In this document: positions 8,150-16,629 of the stretch, piece by piece | Numbering within the stretch: the stretch's first letter is position 1 | How the letters are laid out: each line of letters opens with the position of its first letter | Assembly (NCBI GenBank): GCA_963796225.1 | Contig: CAWCLK010000020.1 | Coordinates: 124,001 to 188,000, forward strand | Direction of reading: 5' to 3' | Source of the DNA: CAWCLK01 sp963796225 | Lineage (GTDB): Bacteria; Actinomycetota; Nitriliruptoria; Nitriliruptorales; Nitriliruptoraceae | DNA: 64,000 nucleotides | Position numbers and translations under genes: made by a program | The notes under the pieces: model-generated | What the model was told of the DNA's origin: nothing | The model's input: the letters and a program-made list of their open reading frames with translations, nothing else | The model's database searches: none

Positions 8150-9733
8150 TCAGGCCAGGTCCACGGCGCGGGCGTCCTGGGCGCCGATCTGGCGGGCCAG
8201 CCCGTCGAGGACCTCACGGGTCGGGGCGTCGTCCAGCGCGAGGGCCATGACCGCCGTGCCGCCCACGTCGGTACGCCCGACCTGGGCCGAGGCGATGTTC
8301 ACCCCGGCGTCCCCGAAGGCCTGACCGACCGTGCCGATGATCCCCGGGCGGTCGTCGTAGCGCAGGAACGCCATGTGGTCGGTCGGTTCGATGTCGACGT
8401 CCGAGGACCAGACCTCGACCAGGCGTTCGCGGCTGTTGGGCTGGAACACCGTCCCGGCCACGGCGATGGTCTCGCCGTCGCGGCCCTCGCCCGAGACCCG
8501 GACCAGCGACACGTAGTCGTCGGAGTGCGAGTTGGTGACCTCGCGGATCGAGAGGCCGCGGTCCTCGGCCAGCAGCGGGGCGTTGACGAAGGTGACCGGT
8601 TCGTGGCACACCGACGACAGGATCCCGCGCAGGACGCTGAGGGCGAGCACCCGCGTGTCGGCATCGGCGACCGAGCCGAGCACCTCGATGGTGACCTCGC
8701 CGGTGGTGCCCTCCTCGGCGAGGGCGGTGAACAACCGCCCGAGCTTCTCGCCCAGCGGCAGGAACGGCTTGACGACGTCGTCGACCTGGCCGCCCTGGAC
8801 GTTCACGGCCGTCGGGACGAACTCGCCGGCCAGCGCGAGGTTCACCGCTTCGGCGACCTGGGTGCCGGCCTTGTCCTGGGCCTCCTCGGTCGACGCCCCG
8901 AGGTGCGGCGTGACGATGACGTTGGGCAGCCCGAACAGTGGGGACTGGGTGGTGGGCTCGGCGGCGAAGACGTCGAGCGCCGCGCCGGCGATCACGCCCG
9001 CCTCGAGCGCCTCGGCCAGGTCCGCCTCGTCGACGATGCCGCCCCGGGCCACGTTCACCAGCCGGGCGGTCGGCTTCATGCGCTTCAGCCGGTCCGCGTT
9101 GATCAGGCCCAGGGTGTCGGGGGTCTTGGGCAGGTGGACGGTCACCACGTCGGCGACCTCGAGCACCTCGTCGACGGTCTCGAGCAGCTGCACGCCCTGG
9201 CGCGCCGCCCGTTCGGGGGCGACGTAGGGGTCGTAGGCCACGAGCTTCATGCCGAAGGCGTTGCACCGCTGGGCCACGAGCGTGCCGATGCGGCCGAGCC
9301 CGAGCACACCGAGGGTCTTGCCGTACAGCTCCATGCCCGACCACTTCGAGCGTTCCCAGGACCCGGCCACCAGCGCCCCGTGGGCCTGGGGGATGTTGCG
9401 GGCCAGGGAGCAGATCAGCGCGACGGTGTGCTCGGCGGCGGAGATGATGTTGGACTGCGGGGCGTTGCAGACGATCACGCCGTGCCGGGTGGCCGCGTCG
9501 ACGTCGACGTTGTCCAGACCGACACCGGCGCGGGCGATCACCTTGAGGTTGCGCCCCGCCGCGATCACGTCGGCGTCGATCGTGGTGGCGGACCGCACGA
9601 CGACGCCGTCGTAGTCGACGATCGCCTCGAGCAGCTCGTCCTTGGGCAGCCCGGTACGCACATCGACGTCATGGTGCTCGGACAGGGCGGCGACACCGGC
9701 CTCGGACAGCTTGTCGGCGACGAGGATGCGCAC
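8150..9733 (-). CDS. serA: D-3-phosphoglycerate dehydrogenase
   Basis: First step of serine synthesis (3-phosphoglycerate to 3-phosphohydroxypyruvate, NAD-dependent). It has 527 residues with the long actinobacterial layout: catalytic and NAD-binding domains (GVLGLGRIGTLVAQRC, VARGGIVDEADLAEAL, VTPHLGASTEEAQ), an intervening ASB domain, and a C-terminal ACT domain (RPGIIGTVGQAFGDAGVNIAS) that usually binds serine. The start is GTG at 9733, giving VRILVADKLSEAG; the longer frame upstream has no family similarity. In M. tuberculosis serA1 also lies near ilvBN, as here. Confidence 0.96.
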   Translation of the reverse strand: MRILVADKLSEAGVAALSEHHDVDVRTGLPKDELLEAIVDYDGVVVRSATTIDADVIAAGRNLKVIARAGVGLDNVDVDAATRHGVIVCNAPQSNIISAAEHTVALICSLARNIPQAHGALVAGSWERSKWSGMELYGKTLGVLGLGRIGTLVAQRCNAFGMKLVAYDPYVAPERAARQGVQLLETVDEVLEVADVVTVHLPKTPDTLGLINADRLKRMKPTARLVNVARGGIVDEADLAEALEAGVIAGAALDVFAAEPTTQSPLFGLPNVIVTPHLGASTEEAQDKAGTQVAEAVNLALAGEFVPTAVNVQGGQVDDVVKPFLPLGEKLGRLFTALAEEGTTGEVTIEVLGSVADADTRVLALSVLRGILSSVCHEPVTFVNAPLLAEDRGLSIREVTNSHSDDYVSLVRVSGEGRDGETIAVAGTVFQPNSRERLVEVWSSDVDIEPTDHMAFLRYDDRPGIIGTVGQAFGDAGVNIASAQVGRTDVGGTAVMALALDDAPTREVLDGLARQIGAQDARAVDLA

Positions 9734-9850
9734 GGGAGGACCTTCGTGGACAGGGAGTGGGAGGTCGTGGCCACCGAGGGTACGACGCCCCCCGACCGCC
9801 CCGGACACCGGCACCCGTCAAACCGTGCGAAATGTCCGGACCATGGTCGC

Positions 9851-10279
9851 TCAGGTGGTGGGCAGGCCCCCGTCCCCGGGCAGCTCGTTGACCATCTGCG
9901 GGGTGGCGTGGACGACGTAGGCGAGCAGCTCGGCCTCGACGTCCTCGTCGAAGCCCTGCGCCTCGATCGCGTCGGTCATGTGCGCGGCCCACCGCGCGGC
10001 CGCGTCGATCGTGATGCGGAAGCCGGCATGGCGCATGCGCAGCCGCGGGTGGCCACGGTGCGACGAGTACACCATCCCGGCCCCGAAGTACTGGGCGAGG
10101 AACTGCGCGAGGTGGGTCTTGCCCGGCTCGAGGTCGTCCGGGTACATCGCCCGCAGCGGTTCGTCCTGCTCGACCCGGGCGTAGAAGTCGTCGACCAGGC
10201 GCAGGAAGGCGTCCGCGCCGACGCGGTCGGCGACGCTGCCCGGTTCGGGACGGGTCGGCGGCATGCGGCGCTCGGTCAT
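9851..10279 (-). CDS. glbO: Group II truncated haemoglobin
   Basis: Small haem protein (142 residues) of the trHbO type, which binds O2 or peroxide and is often linked to oxidative stress or electron transfer at the membrane. Seen: VADRVGADAFLRLVDDFYARV (helices A-B), the DEPLRAMYP turn, QYFGAG, the proximal histidine in LRMRHAGFRI, and the conserved tryptophan of helix G in ARWAAHM. The C-terminus VHATPQMVNE is family-like. The ATG at 10279 overlaps the stop of the acetyltransferase by four bases, so they are co-transcribed. The gene pair has no obvious metabolic link. Confidence 0.9.
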   Translation of the reverse strand: MTERRMPPTRPEPGSVADRVGADAFLRLVDDFYARVEQDEPLRAMYPDDLEPGKTHLAQFLAQYFGAGMVYSSHRGHPRLRMRHAGFRITIDAAARWAAHMTDAIEAQGFDEDVEAELLAYVVHATPQMVNELPGDGGLPTT

Positions 10280-10785
10280 GGGGTGAGGTCCCGCTGGTAG
10301 TAGGCGGTGTCGATCCAGCGGTCGAACTTGCGCCCGACCGCCCTCAGCGTGCCGCGGTGCTCGAACCCATGGCGTTCGTGGAACCGGCAGCTGTCGTCGT
10401 TGGGCAGGGCCACGACCGCGATGGCGGTGTGGAAGTCCGTCTCCGCCAGGTCGTCGAACAGTCGCCGGTACAGCGCCCCGCCCACGCCCTGCCCGGCCCC
10501 GTCCGGGGCGACGTAGATCGAGGTCTCGACGGTGCGCTCGTAGGCGTGGTGGCCGCGGAACCGGCCGGTCTCGACGTACCCGGTCACCCGCCCGTCGAGC
10601 TCGGCGACGTAGAGGTGATAGGGCCCCTCGACGACGTTGGCGCGGTAGCGCTCGAGCCAGTCCGCCGGCGTGCGGACGTGCGTGTTGAACGTGACCGTGG
10701 TCTTGAGCGTGAAGTGGGTGTAGATCGCCGCGACGGCGGGCAGGTCGGCCTCGCCGCCCGGGCGGACGTGGACGCGTTCCGACAT
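10276..10785 (-). CDS. GNAT acetyltransferase, phosphinothricin acetyltransferase-like
   Basis: 169 residues of the GNAT fold, closest by pattern to the Pat/Bar group, whose members acetylate phosphinothricin, methionine sulfone or similar amines with acetyl-CoA. Seen: VRPGGEADLPAVAAIYTHF at the N-terminus, TPADWLERY, TVETSIYVAPDGAGQGVGGAL (acetyl-CoA pyrophosphate loop) and SCRFHERHGFEHRGTLRAVG. The start ATG directly abuts the stop of the dNTPase gene upstream. The true substrate cannot be told; a methionine sulfoximine or sulfone detoxification role is common in such genes. Confidence 0.85.
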   Translation of the reverse strand: MSERVHVRPGGEADLPAVAAIYTHFTLKTTVTFNTHVRTPADWLERYRANVVEGPYHLYVAELDGRVTGYVETGRFRGHHAYERTVETSIYVAPDGAGQGVGGALYRRLFDDLAETDFHTAIAVVALPNDDSCRFHERHGFEHRGTLRAVGRKFDRWIDTAYYQRDLTP

Positions 10786-11808
10786 CTAGTAGAGCCCCTT
10801 GGGGCGGAACAGCCCGTCGTGCACCTTCAGGGCGTAGCTGTCCGACATGCCGGCGACGTAGTCCACGGCCTGCTGCAGCGGGTGGTCGCCCGCGAGCGCG
10901 TACCCCGGCGGGATCTCCTCGGGGTGCTCGCAGAAGTGGTCGACGAGCTGCTGGATCAGCCGGATCGCCTTGTCGCGCTGGACCTCGGCGTCCTCGCGGA
11001 GGTAGACGTTGGCGAACATGAAGGCCCGGATCGCGTGGAACTGCTCGAGCTGGTCGTCGTCCATGGTCAGCTCGCCGGCGCGGGCGGAGGCCTCGATGAC
11101 GTTGGTGGTCATCGAGGCGATCCAGTCGCGCCCCGGCTCGCCGAACAGCTCGAGCACCTTCGGCGGGATCGCGTCGCGCTCGAGCACGCCCGCCCGCATG
11201 GCGTCCAGCGCATCGTGCGCGAGGTAGGCGATGCGGTCCGCGAACCGGCACACCATGCCCTCGGGGGTGGACGGGGGCGGGTCGTTCTTCCAGGACGAGC
11301 CACGGATGCCGTCCACGGTCTCCCAGGTGAGGTTGAGGGGTTCGAGCTTGCGGACGATCCGGCGCGACTGGATGGCGTGCTGCCACTCCCCCATGGGGGC
11401 CCCGAGGGTGCGCATGTAGGGCGACAGGGCTTCCTCGCCGGTGTGCCCGAAGGGCGAGTGGCCGAGGTCATGGCCGAGGCAGATCGCCTCGGCCAGCGGT
11501 TCGTTCAGGCCCAGCCCCTCGGCGATCGAGCGTCCCACCTGGGCGACCTGCAGCGTGTGGGTCAGCCGCGTGACGTAGTGGTCGCCCTCGGGATTGAGGA
11601 ACACCTGGGTCTTGTGCTTGAGGCGACGGAAGGCCTTGCTGTGCAGGATCCGGTCGCGGTCGCGTTCGAACAGCGTGCGGTAGGGGTCCTGGGGCTCGTC
11701 GTGCTCACGGCCCTTGGACTGGTCGGCCTTCGTCGCGGCCGGCGACAGGCGGTCGTGCTCGTCCCGCTCGCGCACCTCGCGGGTGCGGGCGGTCATCGGG
11801 GAGGACAT
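10786..11808 (-). CDS. dgt: Deoxyguanosinetriphosphate triphosphohydrolase-like HD protein
   Basis: Metal-dependent dNTP triphosphohydrolase of 340 residues. HD-domain ligands are visible: His in RLTHTLQVAQVGR, HDLGHSPFGHTGEEAL (HD and a second His) and the Asp in CRFADRIAYLAHDALDAM. The N-terminus has the family's FERDRDRILHSKAFRRLKHKTQVF. ATG 11808 (MSSPMTART) is chosen as start; ATG 11796 is an alternative. The frame stays open far upstream but without family similarity. It likely controls dNTP pools; no primase gene is next to it, unlike in many actinobacteria. Confidence 0.93.
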   Translation of the reverse strand: MSSPMTARTREVRERDEHDRLSPAATKADQSKGREHDEPQDPYRTLFERDRDRILHSKAFRRLKHKTQVFLNPEGDHYVTRLTHTLQVAQVGRSIAEGLGLNEPLAEAICLGHDLGHSPFGHTGEEALSPYMRTLGAPMGEWQHAIQSRRIVRKLEPLNLTWETVDGIRGSSWKNDPPPSTPEGMVCRFADRIAYLAHDALDAMRAGVLERDAIPPKVLELFGEPGRDWIASMTTNVIEASARAGELTMDDDQLEQFHAIRAFMFANVYLREDAEVQRDKAIRLIQQLVDHFCEHPEEIPPGYALAGDHPLQQAVDYVAGMSDSYALKVHDGLFRPKGLY

Positions 11809-11975
11809 GGTCCGGGCTCGCGGGGTCGTGGACGGGGGAAGTCGGTCTCCGAGGGTATGGGCGTCGGACCCGCCCCGGGACCCCCACGTGCGTGGGCCGA
11901 CCCACCCCCCAGCCGTCGTGGTCGACGGCCCGACCGCACACCACGGATGGTGGGTGCACGGACGCCCCGGCGGTA

Positions 11976-12863
11976 CTACGTGGCAGCGGCGACGTCCACG
12001 AGTGCCTCGGGGCGCTGCGTGAGGTCGGAGGACGAGCCTCCGATGATGCGCGACCGCAGGCGGGCCGAGAGCGCGTCGACCAGGACGGTGACCAGGATGA
12101 TCACCAGCAGGGTGATGCCCGCCCGTTCCCACAGTCGCCGCGACAGGATCGAGCTGAGCAGCGACCCGATGCCGCCGGCGCCCAGGACGCCCAGCACCGC
12201 GCCGGCACGGATGTTGATCTCGAACCGGTAGAGCCAGAACGCCACGATCTCGGGCATCACCTGGGGCACGGTCGCGGAGCGCAGGATCTGGAACGGCCGC
12301 GCCCCGGAGGCCAGGGCCGCCTCGACGGGACCGGGGTCGGCGCCCTCGATCACCTCGCTGGTGAGCTTGCCGAGCGTGCCGATGGAGTGGACGCCGAGGG
12401 CCATCGTGCCGGCGACCGGGCCGAGGCCGAAGATCGGCAGCATCACGATGATGGCCAGCACCAGCTCGGGCACGGCGCGGATGGCGTTGAGCACCTGGCG
12501 CGTGACGAACACGACCGGTTTCGGCGAGACGTTCTCGGCCGCGAGGAATGCCAGCGGCAGCGAGAAGACCGCCCCGATGAGGGTCCCGATCCACGCCATG
12601 TGGATCGATTCGATCATCAGCGCGACGGCGCGGGTCCAGTACCCGCTGGTCGGATCGGCCAGCGGGTCGGTGAACACGCCCTTCGACATCAGCCTGAGGT
12701 AGTCGGCGATGATCCCGGGGGCCTCGGGGAGCCGCGACCACTTGGCGTCGACGAGCACGAAGCAGGCCACCACGAGGGCGATGCCCGCCGCGAGGCCGAC
12801 GGTCCGCAGCGTGTGGTGCGGCTTCGTCGGCCGGCTGGTGGAGGAGGCGGTCGCGGCGGTCAT
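11976..12863 (-). CDS. phnE: Phosphonate-type ABC transporter permease (second copy)
   Basis: Inner-membrane permease of 295 residues with about six hydrophobic spans and the ATPase-contact loop (EAALASGARPFQILRSATVPQ). The opening span is followed by a long extracellular segment rich in aromatic residues (LSP-type in PhnE). It is related to the permease directly upstream (12864-13694); the two probably form a heterodimer, as in PhnE1/PhnE2 systems. The ATG at 12863 abuts the stop of the upstream gene. Confidence 0.92.
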   Translation of the reverse strand: MTAATASSTSRPTKPHHTLRTVGLAAGIALVVACFVLVDAKWSRLPEAPGIIADYLRLMSKGVFTDPLADPTSGYWTRAVALMIESIHMAWIGTLIGAVFSLPLAFLAAENVSPKPVVFVTRQVLNAIRAVPELVLAIIVMLPIFGLGPVAGTMALGVHSIGTLGKLTSEVIEGADPGPVEAALASGARPFQILRSATVPQVMPEIVAFWLYRFEINIRAGAVLGVLGAGGIGSLLSSILSRRLWERAGITLLVIILVTVLVDALSARLRSRIIGGSSSDLTQRPEALVDVAAAT

Positions 12864-13694
12864 CTACACGAGCCTCCGCCGGATGGCGACCGACGCGCGG
12901 TCGATCAGGAACACCACCACGAACAGCACGATGATGACGGTGGAGAGGTTCCCGTAGGCGAACCGCGCGAACTGCACGTTGATGACGTTGCCGATGCCGC
13001 CGGCACCGACGAGCCCGATGACCACCGACGCGCGGATGTTCAGTTCGAACACGTACAGGGCGTAGGACAGGTAGTTCGGCAGGATCTGCGGCAGCATCGC
13101 GTGCCAGGCCCCCTCGACCCGGGTCGCGCCGGACGCCCGGGCGGCCTCGATGGGGCCCTCGTCGACCGCATCCACGGTCTCGGACGCGAGCTTGACCATC
13201 ACGCCGATGTTGAACATGACCAGCGCCGGGATGCCGGCCATGGCGCCCGTGCCGACGGCCGCGACGGCGAGCAGGCCCCACGCGATGTCCGGCAGCGACC
13301 GGATCACGGCGTTGAAGCCTCGCACGACGGCGTACGTGCCGCGCCCGACCCCGGTGACCCGGCTGGCGAGCATGGTCAGGGGCAGCGCCAGCAGGCACCC
13401 CACCACGGACGCGATCACCGCGATGAGGAACGTCTCGAGGAACGGCTCCCAGATGGACGGCAGGAAGCCCCAGTTGGGCGAGAGGAACTCGGCGATGATC
13501 TCGCGCCCGCGCACGATGTCCTCGCCGAACAGCGGCGCCAGCGTGAAGCCGATGCCGCCCAGCGGTTCGAGCACGGCCCACACCGTCATCAGGACCACGC
13601 CGACACCCCCGGCCCACACCGTCCACGGCGTGCGCGGCTTCGGCGGACGCGCCGGTGCCGCGGTGGCGGGGCGGGCGGAGGTGGCCTGGCTCAT
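12864..13694 (-). CDS. phnE: Phosphonate-type ABC transporter permease (first copy)
   Basis: Permease of 276 residues with an N-terminal Pro-rich cytoplasmic stretch (to ~residue 20), then about six spans. Its ATPase-contact loop reads EAARASGATRVEGAWHAMLPQ, and GAGGIGNVINVQFA near the C-terminus is typical of PhnE proteins. The ATG overlaps the stop of the ATPase gene upstream by four bases. It belongs to the four-gene transporter phnD-phnC-phnE-phnE on the minus strand. Confidence 0.93.
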   Translation of the reverse strand: MSQATSARPATAAPARPPKPRTPWTVWAGGVGVVLMTVWAVLEPLGGIGFTLAPLFGEDIVRGREIIAEFLSPNWGFLPSIWEPFLETFLIAVIASVVGCLLALPLTMLASRVTGVGRGTYAVVRGFNAVIRSLPDIAWGLLAVAAVGTGAMAGIPALVMFNIGVMVKLASETVDAVDEGPIEAARASGATRVEGAWHAMLPQILPNYLSYALYVFELNIRASVVIGLVGAGGIGNVINVQFARFAYGNLSTVIIVLFVVVFLIDRASVAIRRRLV

Positions 13695-14503
13695 CCGGTG
13701 ACGTCCTCGGCCGAGGTCTCGGCCAGGCGCACGTCGCGGGGCGCGTCGATCACATCGTCGGCGGTGAGGCTGCGTCCGTAGATGTCCTCGAACACCTGCT
13801 CGTCGGCCTGCGCGCCGGTCCCGTCGAAGACCACCCGTCCCTGGCGCATCCCGATGATGCGGTCGCCGTAGCGGCGGGCCAGGTCGAGGAAGTGCAGGTT
13901 GACGATGGTGGTGATGCCGAGGTCGCGGTTGATCCGCTGCAGGTCACGCATCACGACGTTGGCGGTGGGCGGGTCCAGGGAGGCGACCGGCTCGTCGGCC
14001 AGCATCACCGTCGGCTCCTGGGCCAGCACCCGCGCGATCGAGACGCGCTGCTGCTGCCCGCCCGACAGGTTGGACGCCCGGACCCAGGCCTTGTCGACGA
14101 TCTCGACCCGCTCGAGCGCGCGAAACGCCCGTTCCTTGTCCTGGTCGGACCACAGCCCCAACGTCGAGCGCCACGTGGGCACGGCGTGCAGGCGTCCCAT
14201 GAGGACGTTGCGCATCACCGTCGAGCGCTTCACGAGGTTGAACGACTGGAAGATCATGCCGACCTCACCGCGCAGCTCGCGCAGCTCGCCCCGCCCCGCC
14301 CCGACCACGTCCCGCCCGTTGACGGTCAGCTGCCCCGACGTCAGCGGGACCAGCCCGTTGACCGCGCGGATCAGGGTGGACTTGCCCGCCCCGGACAACC
14401 CCACCACGACCACGAACTCGCCCGGTTCGATGCGCAGCGTCAGGTCGTCCAACGCCCGCACGCCCCCGGGGTACACCACCGTGGCGTCGGTGAACTCGAT
14501 CAC
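13691..14503 (-). CDS. phnC: Phosphonate-type ABC transporter ATPase
   Basis: ATP-binding subunit of 270 residues: Walker A in VGLSGAGKSTLIRAVNGL, Q-loop in MIFQSFNLVKRSTVMRNVL, signature LSGGQQQRVSIA, Walker B VMLADEPVASLD and H-loop NLHFLDLA. This pattern (RSTVMRNVLMGRL) is typical of PhnC. It energises uptake of phosphonates or phosphite. There is no C-P lyase, phosphonatase or phosphite dehydrogenase gene in the window, so the transported compound is open. Confidence 0.95.
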   Translation of the reverse strand: MIEFTDATVVYPGGVRALDDLTLRIEPGEFVVVVGLSGAGKSTLIRAVNGLVPLTSGQLTVNGRDVVGAGRGELRELRGEVGMIFQSFNLVKRSTVMRNVLMGRLHAVPTWRSTLGLWSDQDKERAFRALERVEIVDKAWVRASNLSGGQQQRVSIARVLAQEPTVMLADEPVASLDPPTANVVMRDLQRINRDLGITTIVNLHFLDLARRYGDRIIGMRQGRVVFDGTGAQADEQVFEDIYGRSLTADDVIDAPRDVRLAETSAEDVTG

Positions 14504-14611
14504 CGCGGTCTCCTCGTCAACGCTGCGCCGCCCCGGGTCCGCCTGCTCGCACGGCCGCGGCCGGGCCCGATGGAACCGGACCCGGCCGCGCCGCGCCAGC
14601 AGGTGTGCGGC

Positions 14612-15658
14612 TCACTCCTCGCCGAAGTTCTCCTCGACCTTGCGCGCCTCGTCGAGCGCGGCGAGGTCGGCCTCCTGCAGGCCCTCGATCTCGTACACGT
14701 CGAACAGCGCCTGGGCGCCCTCCTCGGTGTCCGCGATGGCGAGGAACGCGTCCTCGATGGCCTGCTGGAGCGACTCGGGCAGGTCTCCGCTCACGGCGAA
14801 CCCGTCGTTGGGGATCTCGGCCGAGAACGCGAACACGATCGCCTTGGTGCCGATCTCGGGGTCCTCCTCGACGACCTGCGTGCGGGCGTCGTCGAAGGAG
14901 GTGCCCAGCGGGCCGTCACCGCGCGCAACGGCCTGCACGGCGTTGGGGTGCCCGCCGGCGAACTGCGCGTCGATGTCGGTCAGCGGGTCGAGCCCGGTGA
15001 CCTCCTGCAGCTGCGTGGCCGGGTAGTAGTACCCCGAGGCGGAGGCGGCGTCGACGAAGAAGATCGTGTCGCCCTCCTCGATGTTGTTGAGCGCGTCCTC
15101 GCCGACCGGGCCGGTGTCGGCCTCGGCGGTGCCGTTGCAGTACATGAAGACGTTGCCGTCGTCGTCGGTCTCCTCGACCGGGTCGTCCTGGCAGAAGCGG
15201 TCGGGGTCGTTGGTCATCCACTGGGTGTGGTAGGTCGCCGCCCCGAAGCGGATCGACTGCAGGATCGGGATCGCGCCGGCGCGGTCGGCGGCCTGCACGA
15301 GCGCGATCGGACCGAAGGCGCCGATGTCGGCCTGGCCGGTGTTCATCGCCTCGACGAGCGCGGTGTAGGACTGCGGGACGAAGGACTCGACCTCGATGTC
15401 GAGCTCGTCGGCCAGCAGGTCGGCCAGCGGCTTGGCGGTCTCGACCAGCTCGTCGACGTCCTGCGAGGGCACCAGGCCCAGCACGATCTTGTCGGGCCAG
15501 TCGGCGCGGTCGCCGGCGGCGGTACCGCTGTCGGTCGCCGAGGTCGTCTCGGAGGCCGTGGTGGACGTGTCGTCGGCGTCGCCGTCGTCGCCGCCACCGC
15601 AGGCGGTCACGAGCAGCCCGGCCGCCATGGCGGCGGCCATCCAGGTGCGTGGCTTCAT
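14612..15658 (-). CDS. phnD: Phosphonate-type ABC transporter substrate-binding lipoprotein
   Basis: 348-residue lipoprotein exported by a signal peptide (MKPRTWMAAAMAAGLLVTAC) with lipobox LVTAC, cysteine 20 anchoring it to the outer face of the membrane, followed by an acidic Ser/Thr linker. The binding domain shows PhnD features: LGLVPSQDVDELVETAKPLADLL, SYTALVEAMNTGQADIGAFGP (ligand-loop region) and DAASASGYYYPATQL. It is first in the transporter operon, 108 bases ahead of the ATPase gene, a gap that could allow higher expression of the binding protein. Confidence 0.94.
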   Translation of the reverse strand: MKPRTWMAAAMAAGLLVTACGGGDDGDADDTSTTASETTSATDSGTAAGDRADWPDKIVLGLVPSQDVDELVETAKPLADLLADELDIEVESFVPQSYTALVEAMNTGQADIGAFGPIALVQAADRAGAIPILQSIRFGAATYHTQWMTNDPDRFCQDDPVEETDDDGNVFMYCNGTAEADTGPVGEDALNNIEEGDTIFFVDAASASGYYYPATQLQEVTGLDPLTDIDAQFAGGHPNAVQAVARGDGPLGTSFDDARTQVVEEDPEIGTKAIVFAFSAEIPNDGFAVSGDLPESLQQAIEDAFLAIADTEEGAQALFDVYEIEGLQEADLAALDEARKVEENFGEE

Positions 15659-15735
15659 GGGTCACCCCAGGGTCGTGGGTCAGGGACCGTGGAAGGGGGA
15701 AGACCGTCGGCGGGTCCCCGGGCCGGGACGGCGCG

Positions 15736-15754
15736 GCGGACCCTAGCGGTCCGC
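15736..15754. promoter_or_regulatory. Inverted repeat upstream of phnD
   Basis: GCGGACC and GGTCCGC separated by CTAGC, 78 bases upstream of the phnD start. On the minus strand the centre reads TAGGGT, which fits an actinobacterial -10 element, so the palindrome could be an operator over a promoter. No convincing -35 or Pho box was found. Confidence 0.35.
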
Positions 15755-15829
15755 CTACGACGTCGATCGGACCTTCACCCCGGGGTGTGCGCTGACCGCC
15801 ACCCCCGGCGGCTCCAGCGCGTCCGGTCG

Positions 15830-16390
15830 TCAGCCCGCGACCCGGGCGACCACCTCGGCGAACTCGTCCCAGTCGCGCACGTCCCGGGCCCCGTCGACCT
15901 CGCTGTTCCACGGCCGGACGAAACGACACACCACGTCCTCGGGGCGCTCCCGGACCAGGTCCGGCACGACGTAGGGCGAGTCGTCGAGGTAGACGTCGCA
16001 GTCGACGACCCACTTGTCGTCCAGGCAGTGGACCTCGCGCGTGGGGATGCGGTGGTCCGCCAGCCACTCGAAGGTGTCGTGGACGGCCCAGTCGGGCTTG
16101 GCGGTCAGGATCACGATGTCGTGGCCGGCGCGGTTGAGCGCCCGCAGCGTGTCGACGGCGCCGTCGTAGGGCTCGAGGTGCCGGAAGATGGTCGGCCCGC
16201 CGTGGTTGCGCGCCCACTCCCAGAACGCGGGCATGTCCGGGAAGTGCGTCAGCTCGTACAGCCCGTCCCACGACGTCACCATCTCGGCCGACAGCGAGGC
16301 GCCGTGCTCGTCGTTGTAGCGGGCCATCCAGCCGCCGTTGAAGTCGGCGATGACGCCGTCCATGTCGATGCCGAGGCGCACGGTCTGCAT
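15830..16390 (-). CDS. 5'-deoxyribonucleotidase-like HAD phosphatase (NT5C family)
   Basis: 186-residue HAD-superfamily protein of the cytosolic 5'(3')-deoxyribonucleotidase type. Motif I is GIDMDGVIADFNGGW at the very N-terminus (two catalytic Asp), motif II Thr in DIVILTAKPDWAVHDTFEWL, a Lys in CLDDKWVV and motif IV Asp pair in DVYLDDSPY. The expected substrate is a deoxynucleoside monophosphate. The start is ATG 16390 because the conserved motif I begins eight residues later. It is transcribed away from the neighbouring AbiEi-like gene; a structured repeat lies between them. Confidence 0.85.
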   Translation of the reverse strand: MQTVRLGIDMDGVIADFNGGWMARYNDEHGASLSAEMVTSWDGLYELTHFPDMPAFWEWARNHGGPTIFRHLEPYDGAVDTLRALNRAGHDIVILTAKPDWAVHDTFEWLADHRIPTREVHCLDDKWVVDCDVYLDDSPYVVPDLVRERPEDVVCRFVRPWNSEVDGARDVRDWDEFAEVVARVAG

Positions 16391-16480
16391 CCCCTCACGT
16401 GGTCGCGTCGTGTGTCGTGGTCCGGTGGGCGGGGCAGGGTACGGCCGACCGGGGTCGGCAGGGAAGGGCGACCCGGCACC

Positions 16481-16565
16481 GCCGCGATGAGCATCCGCCA
16501 CAGCGATGAGGATCGAGGGCGAAATCCGCCCGTCATCCTCATCGCTGCATGTCATCCTCATCGGC
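16481..16565. repeat. Structured repeat, left copy (nested hairpin)
   Basis: The 47-base core at 16501-16547 folds as a 12-bp stem (CAGCGATGAGGA with TCCTCATCGCTG), a 4x4 internal loop, a 5-bp stem (GGGCG with CGCCC) and a 5-base loop (AAATC). An outer, weaker pairing joins GATGAG at 16486 with CTCATCGGC at 16557-16565, so the GATGAG motif occurs four times. The same structure recurs at 17547-17628, on the other side of the gene in between. Confidence 0.85.
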
Positions 16566-16629
16566 CCGCGCTGTCCACAGGCACCAGGTCGCTGGGTCGG
16601 ACGGGGCGCGGGTCGCGCAGGCTGTGGCC

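Noticed and set aside
10357..12231. Plus-strand 624-residue frame opposite dgt and the permease
   Set aside because: Same reason: it lies antisense to two clearly conserved genes and shows no domain.
10786..13626. One very long minus-strand open frame covering the dNTPase and part of the permeases
   Set aside because: Only its last ~340 residues look like a real protein (dNTPase); the rest is the out-of-frame shadow of the two permease genes.
16549..16629. Longer N-terminus for the AbiEi-like protein
   Set aside because: It begins inside the structured repeat and has no domain similarity; ATG 16630 fits the expected start of the winged helix.
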